From the NCBI GenBank assembly GCA_018818505.1, contig JAHIRR010000253.1, forward strand, positions 1-7,518: a stretch of DNA of 7,518 bases, in the 5' to 3' direction. The notes below the pieces were generated by a model that did no database searches, was not told where the DNA came from, and was given only the letters and a program-made list of their open reading frames with translations. The stretch comes from Candidatus Omnitrophota bacterium. Lineage in GTDB: Bacteria; Omnitrophota; Koll11; Gorgyraeales; Gorgyraeaceae. A program made the translations under genes and the position numbers. Shown here in pieces: positions 5,632-7,518 of this stretch. The first letter of the stretch is position 1; every line of letters begins with the position of its first letter.

Positions 5632-5706
5632 AGGGACAAGTGACATGGGACAAGAGACAAGGAAGTTTAGATACTCCTTGTCCCTTGTTGCTTGTCCCTT
5701 GTCTCT
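5632..5706. repeat. hairpin built from 4+4 heptamer repeats (consensus GGGACAA)
   Basis: The left arm reads as four 7-bp units, GGGACAA, GTGACAT, GGGACAA and GAGACAA, then GGA (5633-5663). The right arm (5675-5705) is TCC followed by four reverse units, TTGTCCC, TTGTTGC, TTGTCCC and TTGTCTC. The arms match at 25 of 31 positions and one outer A-T pair extends them. The loop is about 11 nt. No T-run follows, so termination is unlikely to be its main role. It sits just upstream of the promoter at 5718 and resembles in design the decamer array at 6539-6633. Confidence 0.8.
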
Positions 5707-5717
5707 GAAGATAATAT

Positions 5718-5746
5718 TTGACGATTAGGCCTTTTTGGCATACACT
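5718..5746 (+). promoter_or_regulatory. sigma70-type promoter for the M48 gene
   Basis: TTGACG (5718-5723) and TACACT (5741-5746) are 17 bp apart. The -10 box ends 9 nt before the ATG at 5756, so the predicted start point (about 5752-5753) leaves a leader of only a few bases, and there is no Shine-Dalgarno sequence. The layout and the spacer word GGCCTTTTT repeat those of the promoter at 2413-2441. Confidence 0.6.
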
Positions 5747-5755
5747 TATGCTTAT

Positions 5756-6535
5756 ATGAGGTATATATTGGTACTATGCGTATGTCTATTGGCTGGGTGT
5801 GTGAATCATGAGTATAATACTGCTACGGGTCGGGATGATATTATGTTTGTTAGTACTGAGAAGGAAATAAACATGGGCAGGAGTATCGCAAATAGCATTG
5901 AGAAGAGCCCGGAGATTAAATTGGACCCGGATCCGTTAGAGGCAGAGCGCCTGAGGGAGCTTGGTAGGAGGATCGCCGCGGTTTCTGATAGACAGGAGGT
6001 AAACTATACGTTTAGAGTAATAGATGAGGATGATGTCAATGCGTTTGCATTGCCAGGCGGGTATATATTTATTTTTAGAGGCCTTATGGAAAAGGTTGAG
6101 ACAGATGATGAATTGGCGTCTGTAATAGCCCATGAAGTGGCGCATGTTGTGGCAAGACATTCAATGAAAAGATTGCAAGGCGGCGTGGGGTTTAATATAC
6201 TACAGCTGCTGATGGTTTTTTCAGGCCAGGGTGTTCAGGACTATGGTAGAATCAATGCGGCTTTTGGCCAACTGGTAATGGAATACTCAAGAGAAGACGA
6301 GGCGCTTGCTGACAGGATCGCGATCAAATATCTAAAGGCCGCGGGCTTTGATCCCATGGCAATGCTGAGTTTTTTGAAAAAGATGCAAGAGGTGCACAGA
6401 GAGGAGCCAATAAGGCCACATAGCAGTTATCGTTCGCATCCGCATATTGCTGATCGCATACGCATGGTCAAACAGGAGCTGACAGGAGAGATCGATTATA
6501 CGGATTATATGAATAAGCCTGTGGAATTACATTGA
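5756..6535 (+). CDS. M48-family zinc metalloprotease lipoprotein
   Basis: 259 residues from ATG 5756. An in-frame TTG at 5735 is rejected because it overlaps the promoter and would add a polar extension before the signal. The start MRYILVLCVCLLAGC is a lipoprotein signal with lipobox LAGC, lipidated Cys C15, followed by V-N, so outer-membrane or periplasm-facing placement is likely. The M48 protease core is complete: NAFALPGGYIFIF, zinc motif H126-E-V-A-H130 (catalytic E127), and S-R-E-D-E-A-L-A-D (178-186) with E182 as third zinc ligand and D186 conserved. The size matches short envelope proteases such as LoiP/YcaL and lacks the TPR tail of BepA. Known relatives degrade or help fold outer-membrane proteins; that role here is inferred. 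It probably has its own promoter, and the LOG gene follows after 122 nt. Confidence 0.92.
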   Translation: MRYILVLCVCLLAGCVNHEYNTATGRDDIMFVSTEKEINMGRSIANSIEKSPEIKLDPDPLEAERLRELGRRIAAVSDRQEVNYTFRVIDEDDVNAFALPGGYIFIFRGLMEKVETDDELASVIAHEVAHVVARHSMKRLQGGVGFNILQLLMVFSGQGVQDYGRINAAFGQLVMEYSREDEALADRIAIKYLKAAGFDPMAMLSFLKKMQEVHREEPIRPHSSYRSHPHIADRIRMVKQELTGEIDYTDYMNKPVELH

Positions 6536-6538
6536 GAT

Positions 6539-6633
6539 GTTACATGAGGTTACAAGAAGTTACAAGAGGTTACAGGAAGTTACGGAAAGCAACCTCATGT
6601 AACATGTTGTAACCTCATGTAACTTCTTGTAAC
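6539..6633. repeat. head-to-head array of 10-bp repeats (consensus GTTACAWGAR), 5 forward + 4 reverse
   Basis: Forward units start at 6539, 6549, 6559, 6569 and 6579 (GTTACATGAG, GTTACAAGAA, GTTACAAGAG, GTTACAGGAA, GTTACGGAAA). After a partial reverse unit (GCAAC, 6589-6593) come reverse units at 6594, 6604, 6614 and 6624 (CTCATGTAAC, ATGTTGTAAC, CTCATGTAAC, TTCTTGTAAC). Arms can pair in more than one 10-bp register. It starts 3 nt after the M48 stop and ends 13 nt before the next gene's Shine-Dalgarno. It could be a protein-binding array with one site per helical turn, or an mRNA hairpin. The close spacing and lack of variable spacers rule out a CRISPR array. Confidence 0.85.
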
Positions 6634-6646
6634 TTTCACAGATAAT

Positions 6647-6654
6647 AGGAGGAG
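6647..6654 (+). promoter_or_regulatory. Shine-Dalgarno of the LOG gene
   Basis: AGGAGGAG ends 3 nt before the ATG (5 nt counted from AGGAGG). It fixes the start at 6658 and shows that this genome does use canonical Shine-Dalgarno sites, in contrast to the two genes behind the near-start promoters. Confidence 0.85.
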
Positions 6655-6657
6655 TAG

Positions 6658-7314
6658 ATGGCAAAGAACTACGATTTCACCAAGGAAGATCCGTGGCGCA
6701 TATTTAGGATAATGGCAGAGTTTGTTGATGGGTTTGAAGAGCTCTCAGGCATAGGCCCTGCAGTTACTATCTTTGGTTCAGCCAAGACAGAGCCAGGAGA
6801 TAAATATTATAAATTAGCTGAGCAGACTGCAGCAAGCCTGGTCAAGGACGGCTATGCGATCATTACTGGCGCTGGCCCAGGTATCATGGAGGCAGCAAAT
6901 AAAGGCGCAAAGAACGCAGGGGGCGCTTCCATAGGCCTAAACATCCAAGTGCCTGTTGCGCAAAAGCCTAACAAATATGTAACAAACCTTGTTGACTTCA
7001 GGTATTTTTTCTGCCGTAAGGTCATGTTTGTAAAATACGCCAGGGCCTTTGTGATCTTTCCAGGAGGATTTGGCACAATGGACGAATTTTTTGAGTCTAT
7101 CACGCTTATCCAGACAGAAAAGATAGAGGAATTCCCGGTCATACTGGTAGGAAGTGAATACTGGAGTGGCCTTGTCGAATGGATGAAGACTTCCATGCTA
7201 AAGAAAGACCGCATAGACAAGAAAGATTTGGAAATTTTTACCGTTGTAGACACGTCCAAAGAGGTCTCGCAGACAATAAAGAATTTTTATTCAAATAAAG
7301 GGGGTGACCTATGA
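6658..7314 (+). CDS. LOG-family (TIGR00730-type) Rossmann-fold nucleotide hydrolase-like protein
   Basis: 218 residues, cytoplasmic, no signal peptide. It matches the LOG family, often misnamed 'lysine decarboxylase': VTIFGSAKT near residue 40, TGAGPGIMEAANKGA with G71-A-G-P-G75, R120-K121 before the catalytic region, and P135-G-G-F-G-T-M-D-E143, the PGGxGTxxE signature. Characterised members cleave the N-glycosidic bond of nucleoside 5'-monophosphates, releasing the base and ribose 5-phosphate (cytokinin nucleotides in plants and some bacteria; AMP or other purine nucleotides in others). The substrate cannot be told here. Length is normal for the family with a short N-terminal helix extension. 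The gene follows the decamer array and a strong Shine-Dalgarno, and its TGA overlaps the next ATG. Confidence 0.93.
   Translation: MAKNYDFTKEDPWRIFRIMAEFVDGFEELSGIGPAVTIFGSAKTEPGDKYYKLAEQTAASLVKDGYAIITGAGPGIMEAANKGAKNAGGASIGLNIQVPVAQKPNKYVTNLVDFRYFFCRKVMFVKYARAFVIFPGGFGTMDEFFESITLIQTEKIEEFPVILVGSEYWSGLVEWMKTSMLKKDRIDKKDLEIFTVVDTSKEVSQTIKNFYSNKGGDL
7297..7307 (+). promoter_or_regulatory. strong Shine-Dalgarno inside the LOG gene 3' end
   Basis: AAAGGGGGTGA matches the extended anti-Shine-Dalgarno complement TAAGGAGGTGA at 9 of 11 bases and precedes the ATG at 7311 by a few bases. It supports translation of the downstream gene, coupled with the ATGA overlap. Confidence 0.75.
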
Positions 7315-7518
7315 AAAAGAAGAAGGCCAAGAAAAAAGTGGCCAAGAAGAAGGTCGTAAAACAGAAGAAGAAAAAGAAGGTTGTAAGAAAGCCGAAGAAG
7401 AAGGTTACCAAGAAGAAAAAGGCAAAATCCAAGATCTCTATCCCCGCTGGCATGTCTCTGGAAGAGATCGGAGTAGTGACTCATTATTTTGGCCATGTTG
7501 AGGCAGCTGTTATAAAGC
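7311..7518 (+). CDS. lysine-rich tail + translation-factor domain II-like protein, 3'-truncated
   Basis: The ATG overlaps the LOG stop as ATGA, indicating translational coupling. 69 codons are visible and the gene runs off the window. Residues 1-41 contain 26 Lys plus Val, Ala and one Arg and Pro, resembling the basic tails of bacterial histone H1-like proteins and likely to bind nucleic acid. From about residue 42 the sequence (ISIPAGMSLEEIGVVTHYFG, then HVEAAVIK) looks like the start of small EF-Tu domain II-like beta-barrel proteins ('translation elongation factor-like', about 80 residues), which typically open with EEIGxVTHYF. That recognition is from memory and rests on a partial domain. 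The tail could be an unusual fusion or a lineage habit. Function unknown. Confidence 0.7.
   Translation, partial: MKKKKAKKKVAKKKVVKQKKKKKVVRKPKKKVTKKKKAKSKISIPAGMSLEEIGVVTHYFGHVEAAVIK

Noticed and set aside
5735..5755. TTG at 5735 as start of the M48 gene
   Set aside because: It overlaps the predicted promoter and lengthens an otherwise ideal lipoprotein signal; ATG 5756 is preferred.
6539..6633. CRISPR array
   Set aside because: Units are only 10 bp, directly abutting, without spacers, and invert halfway.
6618..6646. Promoter with GATAAT (6641-6646) before the LOG gene
   Set aside because: No acceptable -35 box at 16-18 bp; the upstream bases belong to the decamer array. Co-transcription with the M48 gene is simpler.
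6852..7259. 135-codon antisense frame opposite the LOG gene
   Set aside because: The sense strand encodes a clear LOG protein; the antisense frame is a codon-bias shadow.
7238..7501. Phe/Leu-rich antisense frames and a Glu/Lys-rich plus-strand frame at the right end
   Set aside because: They are alternative readings of the low-complexity AAG/AAA codons of the lysine-rich tail.

Overview
All genes lie on the plus strand and encode mainly secreted, lipid-anchored or membrane proteins of a Gram-negative-type bacterium. The source is most likely an uncultured lineage. The mix of long PKD-repeat proteins, a secreted protein with a 'CLRVP' motif just after its signal peptide, and short palindromic elements in the gaps reminds me of Omnitrophota (formerly OP3). 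That assignment is a memory-based inference and nothing in the window proves it.

Layout. (1) 1-2178: 3' part of a large extracellular protein ending in six PKD domains, each with its own cysteine pair. (2) 2179-2449: a gap of hairpins, a 100-bp insertion with inverted ends, a terminator and an overlapping promoter. (3) 2450-4510: a three-part fusion of a degenerate 5'-nucleotidase-type phosphoesterase domain with a CHC motif, a thioredoxin domain and a CcdA-type transmembrane electron carrier. (4) 4508-4734: a 227-bp non-coding element with perfect 30-bp inverted ends and an AAGG target duplication, carrying a nested 43-bp element. (5) 4741-5475: an AT-rich secreted orphan. (6) 5476-5755: a terminator, a heptamer-built hairpin and a promoter. 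(7) 5756-6535: an M48 metalloprotease lipoprotein. (8) 6536-6657: a head-to-head array of 10-bp repeats. (9) 6658-7314: a LOG-family nucleotide hydrolase-like protein, coupled by an ATGA overlap to (10) a lysine-tailed, translation-factor-domain-II-like protein cut by the window end.

Most notable. First, the fusion protein appears to hold a whole route for reducing power, from the cytoplasm through the membrane to a periplasmic thioredoxin and a cysteine motif, in one chain. Its domain families parallel SoxV, SoxW and SoxB. Second, three small non-autonomous elements are each flanked by a 4-bp target duplication. Removing the 227-bp one on paper restores an ATGA stop/start overlap between the fusion gene and the orphan, so it seems to have inserted precisely into an operon junction. 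Third, the two genes that follow recognisable promoters have a -10 box only 8-9 nt before the ATG and no Shine-Dalgarno sequence, suggesting leaderless or nearly leaderless mRNAs. The two most downstream genes have strong Shine-Dalgarno sequences.
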